Positions 9,646 to 18,259 of a DNA stretch of 64,000 nucleotides are shown here, piece after piece. The stretch is from positions 186,001 to 250,000 of the forward strand of contig NZ_SRXO01000001.1 in the NCBI RefSeq assembly GCF_008360935.1, in the 5' to 3' direction. Numbering within the stretch: the stretch's first letter is position 1; every line of letters starts with the position of its first letter. The position numbers and the translations under genes were made by a program. The notes beneath the pieces were generated by a model. The model did no database searches. It was not told where the DNA came from and was given only the letters and a program-made list of their open reading frames with translations. The DNA comes from Siccirubricoccus phaeus (lineage in GTDB: Bacteria; Pseudomonadota; Alphaproteobacteria; Acetobacterales; Acetobacteraceae).

Positions 9646-9732
9646 CCACCCGGCCCCACCCGCCCAGGAATTGCCGACCGCCCGGATAATTTACCGGCCG
9701 GAAAATCGCCTCTGCGTGACTATACTGGTGCC

Positions 9733-10236
9733 ATGTCCAGATTGGACCCGATTCCTGCGCTCTCCCGCCTGACCCTCCAGCTCGCCGAGGCCGATCAGGT
9801 GGAGGCGGGCTACCTGGCCCTTGGCGCCGCGGCAGAGGAGATGTTCTCGCCCCTGCTCTTCTCCATCATGCTGCATGATGCCGAGGCCGGGTGGAATCTG
9901 CGGGTCCATTCCAGCCAGCCGGAGATCTACCCGCCCGGCGGGCGCAAGCCGGTGCAGGACACGCCCTGGACCCGGCGGCTGTTCCAGCAGGGCAAGCCCT
10001 GGCTGTCCGTGGATGTGGCGGCCATCCGCGCCACCTTCGCCGACCATGTGCTGATCGAGGCGCTGGGCTGCGGCTGTGCCATGAACCTGCCGGTGCGCTG
10101 GCGCGGCCGTACCCTCGGCACGCTGAACGTCCTGGCGGAGGAGGGGCGCTACACCCCGGGTGATCTCGCCCCCGGCCGGGTGCTGGCGGCCCTCGCCCTG
10201 CCGGTGCTGCAGGAGGCGCGGCGGCAGCACGGCTGA
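9733..10236 (+). CDS. GAF domain-containing protein
   Basis: A single-domain 167-residue protein. The pattern SRLTLQLAEADQVEAGYLAL, HDAEAGWNLRVHSSQPE, and then a basic-hydrophobic core MNLPVRWRGRTLGTLNVLAEEGRYTPGDL (shown here only as position about 115-145) fits a GAF sensor fold. There is no linked output domain, membrane segment or DNA-binding motif, so it may sense a small ligand or be a stand-alone enzyme-like GAF. It stands alone after gatB with a 87-base gap and is convergent with the receptor gene downstream. Confidence 0.75.
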   Translation: MSRLDPIPALSRLTLQLAEADQVEAGYLALGAAAEEMFSPLLFSIMLHDAEAGWNLRVHSSQPEIYPPGGRKPVQDTPWTRRLFQQGKPWLSVDVAAIRATFADHVLIEALGCGCAMNLPVRWRGRTLGTLNVLAEEGRYTPGDLAPGRVLAALALPVLQEARRQHG

Positions 10237-10408
10237 GCCCGGCCGCCCACCCCAGCCCGCGCGGCGCCCCAGCCCGCGCAGCGCTATGGAATTCCGGCGA
10301 GCGGAGCGGCAAGGCAGGCCACTGCCAGGGCTGGCATCACGGGCCGCTGCCCCGCGGAGCCGGGGCGCTGGCGGCCGGGCTTCCCGGCGCCGCACCGCCG
10401 TCGCCGGC

Positions 10409-11377
10409 TCAATCCACCCGGATATTCGCTGTCTGAGCGACGCGGCGCCACACCTCGGATTCCTGCAGGATGCGGGCGCGGAAGGCCTCCGGCGTGGTCC
10501 AGCTTGCCTGGGCGCCCTGGGCGGCCAGGCCGTCCTTCACCTCCGGCGCCTCGCTGGCGATCTTGGCCACCTCCGAGAGCTTCGCCAGGATCGGCGCCGG
10601 CAGCCGGGCGGGGCCGAGCAGGCTGTACCAATTATCCGCCAGCAGCTCCGGGTAGCCGTATTCGGCGGTGATGGGCAGGTCCGGCAGGCTGGGGCTGCGC
10701 TGGCGGCTGGCCAGGGCCAGGGGCAGCAGCGCCCCGCTGCGGAGATGCGGCATCACCACCGGCAGATCGGCGAAGAGGAGCTGGACGGAGCCGCCGAGCA
10801 GATCCGTCACGGCCGGCGCGGCGCCGCGATAGGGCACCACGGTGATGTCGGTCTCGGTCTGGATGCGCAGCAGCTCGGCGGCGAATTGGGAAATGCCGGC
10901 GGCGCCGGCGGTGCCGATATTGATCTTCCCCGGCTGGCGCTTCGCCAGGGCGATCAGCTCCGGCAGCGTCTTCACCCCCAGCGAGGGCGGCGCCACCAGC
11001 GCTTCCGGCACCAGGGTGACGATGCTGATGGGCGTCAGGTCGTCCGGCACCTTGTAGGGCAGGGTGCCGGTATGCGGGTTGATGACGAGGGAGCCGGAGG
11101 AGGTGATGACCAGCGTATAGCCATCCGGCGCTGCCTTGGCGGTGGCGTCCACGCCGATGCCGCCGCCGGCGCCGGCGCGGTTCTCGACGACGATGGGCTG
11201 CTTCAGCAGCGTCATCATGGGCTGGGCGTAGAGCCGGGCGATGATGTCGTTCGGCCCGCCGGGCGGGAAGGGGACGATGAGGCGGATGGGGCGGTTCGGC
11301 CAATCTCCCGTGCCCTGGGCGAGGGCCGGGGCGGGCAGGGCGAGGGCTGCGGCGGCAAGCAGGTGGCGGCGGCGCAT
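10409..11377 (-). CDS. Bug-type (tripartite tricarboxylate transporter) substrate-binding protein
   Basis: This 322-residue periplasmic receptor of the TctC/Bug family binds small carboxylates or related polar compounds. A Sec-type leader (MRRRHLLAAAALALPAPALAQ) ends in AxA. The mature protein opens with the family signature WPNRPIRLIVPFPPGGPNDI, followed by VVENRAGAGGGIGV and the GYTLVI segment. No tctA/tctB permease is adjacent, so it is an orphan receptor, a situation common in Acetobacteraceae and Bordetella. The ATG at 11377 is the only start that gives a proper signal peptide; the longer frame upstream is low in complexity. Confidence 0.92.
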   Translation of the reverse strand: MRRRHLLAAAALALPAPALAQGTGDWPNRPIRLIVPFPPGGPNDIIARLYAQPMMTLLKQPIVVENRAGAGGGIGVDATAKAAPDGYTLVITSSGSLVINPHTGTLPYKVPDDLTPISIVTLVPEALVAPPSLGVKTLPELIALAKRQPGKINIGTAGAAGISQFAAELLRIQTETDITVVPYRGAAPAVTDLLGGSVQLLFADLPVVMPHLRSGALLPLALASRQRSPSLPDLPITAEYGYPELLADNWYSLLGPARLPAPILAKLSEVAKIASEAPEVKDGLAAQGAQASWTTPEAFRARILQESEVWRRVAQTANIRVD

Positions 11378-11678
11378 GGCGTTTCCCGAAGGCTGGTTGG
11401 GCGGGATGATGCCTTCGTTCCGGCGTGGAGGCCAGGGGAGGAAGGGGCAGCATCCGCATGCCGGCCGGCCTGGAAAAGGAAGCCGAAGAATGGGCAAGAG
11501 CGGGCTTGCCGCCTGGCACCCGCCGGATGACGGGGCGCTGCCTGCGGAGTTCGATGAGCCGGCGGGTTCGCCCCTCGGCTCCGAAGCTCTCACCGGGGGT
11601 CCGGGGAGTGGTCCGCCCTCCGGCGGCGGCATGGGGCGGCGTCCCCATTTCCGCTTTATCCGATACGGCGGCCCTGCC
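11378..11678. other. Intergenic region, no gene recognised
   Basis: This 301-base gap separates the start of the Bug receptor and the stop of the lipoprotein, both on the minus strand. It holds a fragment of the common GGGGTCCGGGGAGTGGTCC intergenic sequence near 11597-11615 and must include the receptor's promoter. No conserved reading frame or strong terminator was seen. Confidence 0.5.
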
Positions 11679-12104
11679 TCAGTAGCCCTGTGCCCCGTAT
11701 CCCGGGTAGGGCGCGCCGTAGCCATAGCCCTGCGGCGCATAGCCCGGCTGCGGCGGCTGGGTATAGGGCGGGGACGGGGCGTAGCCATAGCCCTGCGGCG
11801 GCGGCTCCACATAGGTCGGCGGCGCGGGCGGCGGCCGCTGCTCGGCCTCCGCCGCATGGCCCAGCAGCCCGCCCACCAGCGCCCCGGCCGCGGCGCCGCC
11901 GATGATGCCCGCCCCGCGGTCGTGGCGGCTGGAGAGCAGCCCGCCCAGCAGCCCGCCCGCCGCTGCGCCGGTGACGGCGCCCGCCGCGGTGGGGGAGCCG
12001 ACGGCCGGCGCCGGCGCGGCGTAGTAGGGCGTGGGCTGCACCTGCACGCAGCCGGGCAGCAGCGCCAGCGCCGCGCCGGCGCAAAGCCATCGGGTCCCGA
12101 TCAT
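11679..12104 (-). CDS. Glycine-zipper lipoprotein (outer-membrane type)
   Basis: This 141-residue protein has a lipoprotein signal ending in the lipobox LLPGC, so Cys19 is probably lipidated. Two glycine-zipper segments follow: GAVTGAAAGGLLGGLL and GIIGGAAAGALVGGLLG, as in SlyB/17-kDa-antigen type membrane proteins. The C-terminal third is a Pro/Tyr/Gly-rich low-complexity tail (repeats of PPQGYGY and PGYAPQGYGYG) that could be extracellular or bind the cell wall. The start ATG at 12104 is the only one that gives the signal sequence. Confidence 0.82.
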   Translation of the reverse strand: MIGTRWLCAGAALALLPGCVQVQPTPYYAAPAPAVGSPTAAGAVTGAAAGGLLGGLLSSRHDRGAGIIGGAAAGALVGGLLGHAAEAEQRPPPAPPTYVEPPPQGYGYAPSPPYTQPPQPGYAPQGYGYGAPYPGYGAQGY

Positions 12105-12281
12105 CGCCTGCCGGCGCTCCGCAACATGGGCCCGTAACCTGGCGCCAGGCTGTGGCCGCTTCAGGGCAGGCTCGACAGCCTGCCGGCTTTGCCGGACAAC
12201 AGATGCGTGATCGGCGGGGGCGGCGTGGCGCAACAGGCAAGGCCCAATGAGGCGAGGCCCAATGAGGCAAAGCCCAGGGGG

Positions 12282-12821
12282 ATGGCGGCCGGGGAGGCGG
12301 GGCTCGGCGAGATCCTGCGGGTCTTCGTCACCCTGGGCATGCTCAGCTTCGGCGGCGGCCTTTCCGGCTGGATCCATCGGGAAGTGGTGGTGAAGCGCCG
12401 CTGGATGGGCGACGAGGCCTTCCTCGCCGGCATCGCCCTCTGCCAGGTGCTGCCCGGGCCGAACGCGGTCAACCTCGCGCTCTATATCGGCCAGCAATTG
12501 CGCGGGCTGCCGGGCGCGGCCATGGCCTTTCTCGGCATTCTCGGCCCGCCCTTCCTGTTCATCCTGGGTCTTGCCCTGGCCTATGGCTGGGGCGCCGGCA
12601 TGGCCGGCTTCGGCGTGGTGCTGGGCGGCCTGGCGGTGGCGGGGCTGGCGAATTCCCTCACCGTCGCGGCCCGGGCAGGGCGGCGGCTGCGCGGTGTGCG
12701 CGCCTGGGGCATCGTGGTGCTGGTCTGCGTCGCGGTCGGCGTGCTGCGCTGGCCCATGCTCCCGGTGGTGGCCGTGGCCATCCCGCTCTCCCTCGCTTTG
12801 TCCTGGCATGAGCATGTTTGA
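12282..12821 (+). CDS. chrA: Chromate transporter, N-terminal-type subunit
   Basis: One half of a two-gene (short-chain) CHR-family chromate efflux system. The family signature LGMLSFGGGLSGWIHREVV lies near residue 20, followed by the conserved LCQVLPGPNAVNLALYIG motif and four to five hydrophobic helices. The ATG at 12282, preceded by CAGGGGG, is preferred over 12189. The longer form would add 31 residues encoded by a short direct repeat (GCCCAATGAGGC-type, 12240-12275). The downstream subunit starts 13 bases before this stop, so the two are coupled and probably form a heterodimer. Confidence 0.9.
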   Translation: MAAGEAGLGEILRVFVTLGMLSFGGGLSGWIHREVVVKRRWMGDEAFLAGIALCQVLPGPNAVNLALYIGQQLRGLPGAAMAFLGILGPPFLFILGLALAYGWGAGMAGFGVVLGGLAVAGLANSLTVAARAGRRLRGVRAWGIVVLVCVAVGVLRWPMLPVVAVAIPLSLALSWHEHV

Positions 12822-13347
12822 GCGGCTGCTGGCGCTGATCCTGGTCTTTGCGCCGCTGTCCCTCGTCTCGCTCGGCGGCGGCACCTCGATCTTCGCCGAG
12901 ATGCAGCGCCAGGCGGTGGAGGTGCATGGCTGGATGACGGCGCGGACCTTCAATGAGCTCTTCGCCATCTCCCGCGCCGCGCCGGGGCCGGGCTCGCTGA
13001 TCTCCGCCCTGGTGGGGTGGGAGGCGGCAGGGTTCCTCGGCGCCACGGCCGCGGCGCTGTCGCTCTACCTGCCCTCTTCCGCGCTGCTGCTGGCGGTGGG
13101 CGGCTGGTGGCGGCGGCGCGGGGACAGCCCGGTGCGGCGCCGGATCGAGCGCGGCCTGGCGCCGGTGGCGGTGGGGCTGATCCTGGCCGGCGTGCTGACA
13201 TTGATGCGCGCGGATGGGGCAGGATGGCTGGACTATTTGCTGCTGCTTTCCTGCACCGCGGCGCTGCTGGGCGGGGCCAGCCCCTATCTGGTGATGCTGG
13301 CGGTGGCGTTGCTTTATATCGGGCTGCTGCGCGGCGGCTGGCCGTAG
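12808..13347 (+). CDS. chrA: Chromate transporter, C-terminal-type subunit
   Basis: The second half of the paired chromate transporter is a 179-residue membrane protein. It repeats the family motif as PLSLVSLGGGTSIFAEMQ and the second motif as FAISRAAPGPGSLISALVG, corresponding to the PGP loop of the first subunit. Five or so hydrophobic segments follow. The start ATG at 12808 overlaps the upstream gene by 14 bases; an ATG at 12814 is possible. In long-chain ChrA proteins these two modules are fused in one chain. Confidence 0.9.
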   Translation: MSMFERLLALILVFAPLSLVSLGGGTSIFAEMQRQAVEVHGWMTARTFNELFAISRAAPGPGSLISALVGWEAAGFLGATAAALSLYLPSSALLLAVGGWWRRRGDSPVRRRIERGLAPVAVGLILAGVLTLMRADGAGWLDYLLLLSCTAALLGGASPYLVMLAVALLYIGLLRGGWP

Positions 13348-13522
13348 GGCGGCTTGCCGAAAAGCGTGAATCGCGCCGCAAGCTACGTAGAATGCGCGGC
13401 GCTGGCGAAGCTGGCGGCGTCGCGCCCAGGCCCCCGCCGCGGTTGACGCGCCTGTTTCACCGGCCGAAAATAGTTAGCTAGCTTGCTGACAAGAACCCCA
13501 AGGGATGGAGAGGACCGGCGCC

Positions 13523-15610
13523 ATGGCCGAGGAGCCCCGATACGTCGAGCACGCCTTCGATGGCGATGTTCACATCCTGCGGATTGCCAATGCCCCGGTG
13601 AACACGCTGCGCACGGAAGTGCGGGCGGGGCTGCTGCAGGGGCTGCAGAACGCGGCGAAGCAGGGCGCGCGGGCCATCGTGCTGATCGGCACCGGCCGGG
13701 GCTTTTCCGCCGGCGCGGAGATGACGGAATTCGGCAAGCCGCGGAAGCCGCCTTCCCTCAACGAGGTGTTCGACGCCATCGAGAATTCCCGGGCGCCGGT
13801 GATCGCCGCCATCCATGGCAATGCGCTGGGCGGCGGGCTGGAGCTCGCCCTGGCCTGCCATGCGCGCGTCGCCGCGCCGGGCGCGCAGCTTGGCCTGCCG
13901 GAGGTGAAGCGGGGCTTCGTGCCGGGCGCCGGCGGCACCCAGCGCCTGCCGCGGCTGATCGGGCTGGAGGCGCTGCGGCTGATCGTCACCGGCGATCCGG
14001 TGAGCCCGGCGGAGGCGTTGAAGCTCGGCTTCATCGACGCGGTGCTGGAGGGCGAGCTGGAGCACGCGGCGGTGGCCTGGGCGCGGCAGCATGCGGGCGA
14101 CAAATTCGTGCTGGCGAAGAACCGCACGGACAGGATCGCCGGCTATGACGCGGCGGCGTTCGACGAGGCGGCAAAGAAGCTGACGGCGCGGAGCCGCGGC
14201 CAGGAGAGCCCGAAGGGCTGCGTCACCGCCGTGCGGGCCGCCTTCACCATGCCCTTCGAGGACGGGCTGAATGTGGAGCGGGAGCAATTCCAGACGCTGG
14301 TCGCCGGCGAGCAGAGCCAGGCGCTGCGCCACATCTTCTTCGGCGAGCGCGAGGCGGTACGCATCCCGGACCTGCCGGCGGATGCGAAGCCGTTGCCGGT
14401 GAACAAGCTGGTCGTCATCGGCGGCGGCACCATGGGCGGCGGCATCGCGATGTCGGCGGCGAATTTCGGCCTGCCGGTGACCATCGTGGAGACCAGCGAG
14501 GAGGCGCTGCAGAAGGGCCTGAAGCGCTGCGAGGCGAATTGGGAGCGCACGGTGAAGAGCGGCCGGCTCTCCCAGGCGGAGTACGAGAAGCGCCGCGCCC
14601 TGCTCTCCGGCACCACCGCGTTCGAGAAGGCGGTGGGCGAGGCGGACCTCGTCATCGAGGCGGTGTTCGAGAACATGGAGGTGAAGAAGGAGGTCTTCGC
14701 GCGGCTCGACAAGGCGGCGCGGCCCGGCATCGTGCTGGCCTCCAACACCTCGACGCTCTCCATCGACGAGATCGCCAGCGCGACCAAGCGGCCGGAGCTG
14801 GTGATCGGGATGCATTTCTTCAGCCCGGCCAATGTCATGCGCCTGCTGGAGAATGTGAAGGGGACGAAGACCAGCCCGGTCGCGATCGCCACCGCGACCG
14901 AGGTGGGCAAGCGGATCGGCAAGCTGCCGGTGCTGGTGGGGAATTGCGACGGCTTCGTCGGCAACCGGATGACCGGCAAGCGCGGCCCGCAGATCGAGAA
15001 GCTGCTGCTGGAAGGCTGCCTGCCGCAGGATGTCGACCGGGTGATGGAAGGCTACGGCATGGCCATGGGGCCGCTCGCCACCGGCGACCTGGCGGGGCTC
15101 GATATCGGCGCCGCGGTGCGCAAGGCGCGCGGCACGGTGGCGCCGGTTGCCGATGCGGTGGTGGCGGCCGGGCGGCTCGGGCAGAAGACCTCCAAGGGCT
15201 ATTACGACTACGACGAGAACCGCAAGCGCATGCCCTCCAAGGAGGTCGAGCGGATCATCCTCGACCTGGCGGAAAAGATGCAGGTGCGGCGGCGGAAGAT
15301 CGAGGACCAGGAGATCCTGGAGCGGGTGCTGCTGCCGATGGTGAATGAGGGCGCGCGTATCCTGGAGGAAGGCATCGCCTACCGGCCGATCGATATCGAC
15401 GTGATCTTCATCAACGGCTTCGGCTGGCCGGCCTTCCGCGGCGGGCCGATGTTCTTCGCCGACCGGCTGGGGCTGAAGGCGGTGCGGGACAAGCTGGCGC
15501 ATTACGCCGAGGCGACGGGCGACCCCAATCTCAGGCCCGCCGCGCTGATCGAGAAGCTGGCCGCCGAGGGCGGCAGCTTCGCCACGCTGAAATCCGCCAA
15601 GGCCGCCTGA
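13523..15610 (+). CDS. Bifunctional enoyl-CoA hydratase / 3-hydroxyacyl-CoA dehydrogenase (PimF/FadJ-like)
   Basis: This 695-residue enzyme carries out the hydration and second oxidation of beta-oxidation. Residues 1-190 form a crotonase domain with both catalytic glutamates visible ([14 protein letters not shown] and [19 protein letters not shown]). From about 295 an NAD-binding Rossmann motif [19 protein letters not shown] begins the 3-hydroxyacyl-CoA dehydrogenase domain, with the active-site His in [15 protein letters not shown]. The ATG at 13523 is favoured by a GGAGAGGA site 8 bases upstream. A possible promoter is TTGACG at 13443 with AAAATA 18 bases on. Two acyl-CoA dehydrogenases follow closely, matching the pimF-pimC-pimD order for pimeloyl-CoA breakdown. 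Confidence 0.93.
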   Translation: MAEEPRYVEHAFDGDVHILRIANAPVNTLRTEVRAGLLQGLQNAAKQGARAIVLIGTGRGFSAGAEMTEFGKPRKPPSLNEVFDAIENSRAPVIAAIHGNALGGGLELALACHARVAAPGAQLGLPEVKRGFVPGAGGTQRLPRLIGLEALRLIVTGDPVSPAEALKLGFIDAVLEGELEHAAVAWARQHAGDKFVLAKNRTDRIAGYDAAAFDEAAKKLTARSRGQESPKGCVTAVRAAFTMPFEDGLNVEREQFQTLVAGEQSQALRHIFFGEREAVRIPDLPADAKPLPVNKLVVIGGGTMGGGIAMSAANFGLPVTIVETSEEALQKGLKRCEANWERTVKSGRLSQAEYEKRRALLSGTTAFEKAVGEADLVIEAVFENMEVKKEVFARLDKAARPGIVLASNTSTLSIDEIASATKRPELVIGMHFFSPANVMRLLENVKGTKTSPVAIATATEVGKRIGKLPVLVGNCDGFVGNRMTGKRGPQIEKLLLEGCLPQDVDRVMEGYGMAMGPLATGDLAGLDIGAAVRKARGTVAPVADAVVAAGRLGQKTSKGYYDYDENRKRMPSKEVERIILDLAEKMQVRRRKIEDQEILERVLLPMVNEGARILEEGIAYRPIDIDVIFINGFGWPAFRGGPMFFADRLGLKAVRDKLAHYAEATGDPNLRPAALIEKLAAEGGSFATLKSAKAA

Positions 15611-15622
15611 GGGAGAGGAACC

Positions 15623-16825
15623 ATGGATCTCCGCTTCACCGAAGAGGAAATCGCCTTCCGCCGGGAGGTGCGCGATTTCATCGCCAGGGAGCTGCCGGCG
15701 GCGACGCGGGAGCGCATGATCGCCGGCAAATCCCCCACCAAGGAGATGGTGGTGGAATGGCAGCGCAAGCTGAACGCCCGCGGCTGGGCCGCGCCGGAAT
15801 GGCCGAAGGAGGCCGGCGGCCCGGGCTGGAGCCTGGCGCAGCGCTACATCTTCCGCGAGGAGCTGCAGCAGGCGCCGGCGCCCTCGCCGCTCGGCTTCAA
15901 CATCAACATGTGCGGGCCGGTCATCATCGAATTCGGCACCGAGGCGCAGAAGCAGCGCTTCCTGCCGCGCATGCTGAACCTCGACGATTGGTGGTGCCAG
16001 GGCTTCTCCGAGCCCGGGGCCGGCTCCGACCTCGCCAGCCTGAAGACGCGGGCGGTGCGGGAGGGCGACCACTACGTCGTCAACGGCCAGAAGACCTGGA
16101 CCACCCTGGCGCAGCATGCCGACTGGATCTTCCTGCTGGTCCGCACCGATCCGACTGCGAAGAAGCAGGAGGGGATTTCCTTCCTGCTGGTGGACATGAA
16201 GACGCCGGGGATCACGGTGCGCCCGATCATCACCATTGAGGGCGGCCACGAGGTCAACGAGGTGTTCTTCGACGATGTGAAGGTGCCGGTCGAGAACCTG
16301 GTCGGCGAGGAGAACCGCGGCTGGGATTGCGCCAAGTTCCTGCTGGGCAATGAGCGCTTCGGCCAGGCCCGGGTCGGCGCCAGCCGGGAGCGGATCCGCC
16401 GGCTGAAGGTCATCGCCCAGGAAAGCATGGATGGCGGCCGGCCGCTGATGGAGGACCCGGATTTCCGCCGCAAGGTGACGGAGATCGAGGTCGAGCTGAA
16501 GGCCCTCGAGATGACCGTCATGCGCGTCATCGCCACCGAGACCAAGCGGAAGGACAAGAAGCCCGATCCCGCGACCTCCGTCCTCAAGATCAAGGGCACC
16601 GAGATCCAGCAGATGTGCGCCGAGCTGCTGATGAAGGCGGCCGGCCCCTATGCCTGGGTGGATGGCGACCCGGAGGGCGAGGATGACGGCAACGAGGTGG
16701 ATGTGGCGCCGGACTGGGCGCTCGGCCTGGCCGGCATCTACTTCAACTGGCGCAAGCAGAGCATCTATGGCGGGTCCAACGAGATCCAGCGCAACATCAT
16801 GGCCAAAGCGTTTCTGGGGTTGTAA
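15623..16825 (+). CDS. pimC: Acyl-CoA dehydrogenase, pimeloyl-CoA dehydrogenase large subunit-like (PimC)
   Basis: An FAD-dependent acyl-CoA dehydrogenase that introduces the trans-2,3 double bond. The 400-residue protein has the N-terminal MDLRFTEEEIAFRREVRDF, the middle-domain signature GFSEPGAGSDLASLKTRA, and the C-terminal IYGGSNEIQRNIMAKAFLGL. The opening and its pairing with a smaller paralogue match the large subunit of pimeloyl-CoA dehydrogenase as named in Rhodopseudomonas. It starts 12 bases after the multifunctional enzyme with a GAGGGAGAGG ribosome site. The substrate (pimelate, glutarate, other dicarboxylates) cannot be fixed from sequence. Confidence 0.88.
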   Translation: MDLRFTEEEIAFRREVRDFIARELPAATRERMIAGKSPTKEMVVEWQRKLNARGWAAPEWPKEAGGPGWSLAQRYIFREELQQAPAPSPLGFNINMCGPVIIEFGTEAQKQRFLPRMLNLDDWWCQGFSEPGAGSDLASLKTRAVREGDHYVVNGQKTWTTLAQHADWIFLLVRTDPTAKKQEGISFLLVDMKTPGITVRPIITIEGGHEVNEVFFDDVKVPVENLVGEENRGWDCAKFLLGNERFGQARVGASRERIRRLKVIAQESMDGGRPLMEDPDFRRKVTEIEVELKALEMTVMRVIATETKRKDKKPDPATSVLKIKGTEIQQMCAELLMKAAGPYAWVDGDPEGEDDGNEVDVAPDWALGLAGIYFNWRKQSIYGGSNEIQRNIMAKAFLGL

Positions 16826-16831
16826 CGCATC

Positions 16832-17977
16832 ATGGATTTCGACCTGAGCGAGGAGCAGCGGCTGCTCCAGGACAGCCTGGCCAAGCTGCTGGCGGACAAG
16901 TACGGCTTCGAGCAGCGCAAGGCCTATCTGAAGTCGAAGGCAGGCTGGAGCACGGAGGTCTGGGGGCAGTTCGCCGAGCTCGGCCTGCTCGGCCTGCCCT
17001 TTGCCGAGGATGAGGGCGGCTTCGGCGGCGGCGCGGTGGAGACCATGCTGGTGGCCGAGCAGCTCGGCCGCGCCATCGCGCTGGAGCCCTGGCTGACCAC
17101 GGTGGTGATCGGCGGCAGCTTCCTGCGCAACGGCGCCTCCGCCGAGCTGCGCGGGGAGCTGGTGCCAAAGATCGCCGCCGGCGAGCTCAAGCTCGCCTTC
17201 GCCCAGGTGGAGCGGCAGTCGCGCTACGATCTGTTCGACGTGCTGACCAGCGCGCGGAAGGATGGCAGCGGCTACGTGCTGAATGGCCGCAAGGGGTATG
17301 TGGTGCATGGCGATTCGGCGGAGAAGCTGATCGTCACCGCCCGCACCGCCGGCGGGCAGCGCGACCTGAAGGGCATCGGCGTCTTCCTGGTGGATGCCAA
17401 TGCGCCCGGCGTGCAGCGCCGCGGCTACCGCACCGTGGACGGCCAGCGGGCGGCGGAAATCGAGCTCTCCGACGTGCGGGCCGAGGCGGTGCTGGGCAAC
17501 CCGGAGAACGGCCTGCCCCTGGTGGACCAGGTGGTGGATGAGGCGATCGCCGCCCTGGCGGGGGAGGCGGTGGGTGCCATGCAGGTCGCCCATGACATGA
17601 CCGTGGACTACATGAAGACCCGCCAGCAATTCGGCCGCCCCATCGGCAGCTTCCAGGCGCTGCAGCACCGCGCCGCGGACATGCTGGTGGCGCTGGAGCA
17701 GGCGCGGTCCATGTCGCTCTTCGCCGCCATGGCGGTGGCGGAGCGGGACCCGGCGGAACGGCGCAAATCCATGGCGGCGGTGAAGGTGCAGATCGGCCGC
17801 TCCGCCCGCTTCGTCGGGCAGCAGAGCATCCAGCTCCATGGCGGCATCGCCATGACCATCGAGTATGCCTGCGGCCACTACTTCAAGCGGCTGACGGTGA
17901 ATGACGCGATGTTCGGGGATGCGGACCACTATGTCCGCTACCTGTCGGACACCGGCGGGCTGGTGCAGGCGGCCTAG
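16832..17977 (+). CDS. pimD: Acyl-CoA dehydrogenase, pimeloyl-CoA dehydrogenase small subunit-like (PimD)
   Basis: The 381-residue partner of the preceding dehydrogenase. It begins MDFDLSEEQRLLQDSLAKLL and has LGLLGLPFAEDEGGFGGG typical of the PimD group. The middle domain is shortened relative to PimC, and the C-terminal flavin/acyl-binding segment is QQSIQLHGGIAMTIEYACG. It is separated from PimC by only 6 bases, so they are co-translated and probably form a heteromer. This is the last enzyme gene of the operon; an ABC importer begins 282 bases downstream. Confidence 0.88.
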   Translation: MDFDLSEEQRLLQDSLAKLLADKYGFEQRKAYLKSKAGWSTEVWGQFAELGLLGLPFAEDEGGFGGGAVETMLVAEQLGRAIALEPWLTTVVIGGSFLRNGASAELRGELVPKIAAGELKLAFAQVERQSRYDLFDVLTSARKDGSGYVLNGRKGYVVHGDSAEKLIVTARTAGGQRDLKGIGVFLVDANAPGVQRRGYRTVDGQRAAEIELSDVRAEAVLGNPENGLPLVDQVVDEAIAALAGEAVGAMQVAHDMTVDYMKTRQQFGRPIGSFQALQHRAADMLVALEQARSMSLFAAMAVAERDPAERRKSMAAVKVQIGRSARFVGQQSIQLHGGIAMTIEYACGHYFKRLTVNDAMFGDADHYVRYLSDTGGLVQAA

Positions 17978-18049
17978 GGGTTGGCGCTGGGAACCGGCGG
18001 GTAAGGTTGGGGGCTCTGCCCATTGGCGGCAGCGCCCCCAAACCCCCCC

Positions 18050-18160
18050 CCCGGCCCTCGGTGTGAGTCGGCAGGTTCAACCCACGGGTCCGAAACTCGG
18101 ACCGGGGTCCGGGGAGGAGTATCCTCCCCGGCGGGGGTTTGGGGGCGGAGCCCCCAACCT
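18050..18160. repeat. Intergenic hairpin cluster after pimD-like gene
   Basis: The 282-base gap between the acyl-CoA dehydrogenase and the receptor gene carries a recurrent sequence. GGTCCGA-AAC-TCGGACC (18086-18102) is a perfect 7-bp stem, and GGGGGC-GGA-GCCCCC (18141-18155) is a second stem. The same order, with a compensated base pair, occurs at 44757-44823, and the second stem recurs at 45099-45113. It may be a transcription terminator or a processed 3' structure; no gene is seen here. Confidence 0.6.
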
Positions 18161-18259
18161 TGCTCGCCGCAGCATCCACCGTCGAAAACCGTTTGCACAA
18201 TAACGGATGTTGCGGTTCCATAGCGGCGCTTCGCAGCTGCAGCGAAACCGGGGGCTGAC

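Noticed and set aside
10409-11377. A complete tripartite tricarboxylate transporter.
   Set aside because: Only the TctC-like receptor is present; no TctA or TctB membrane gene is found near this or the second receptor at 48144.
13478-17929. A 1483-codon open frame on the minus strand.
   Set aside because: It is antisense to the PimF/PimC/PimD-like genes, which carry clear catalytic motifs. In this GC-rich sequence the complementary frame lacks stops by composition, and its translation is His/Arg/Leu-rich with no domain.
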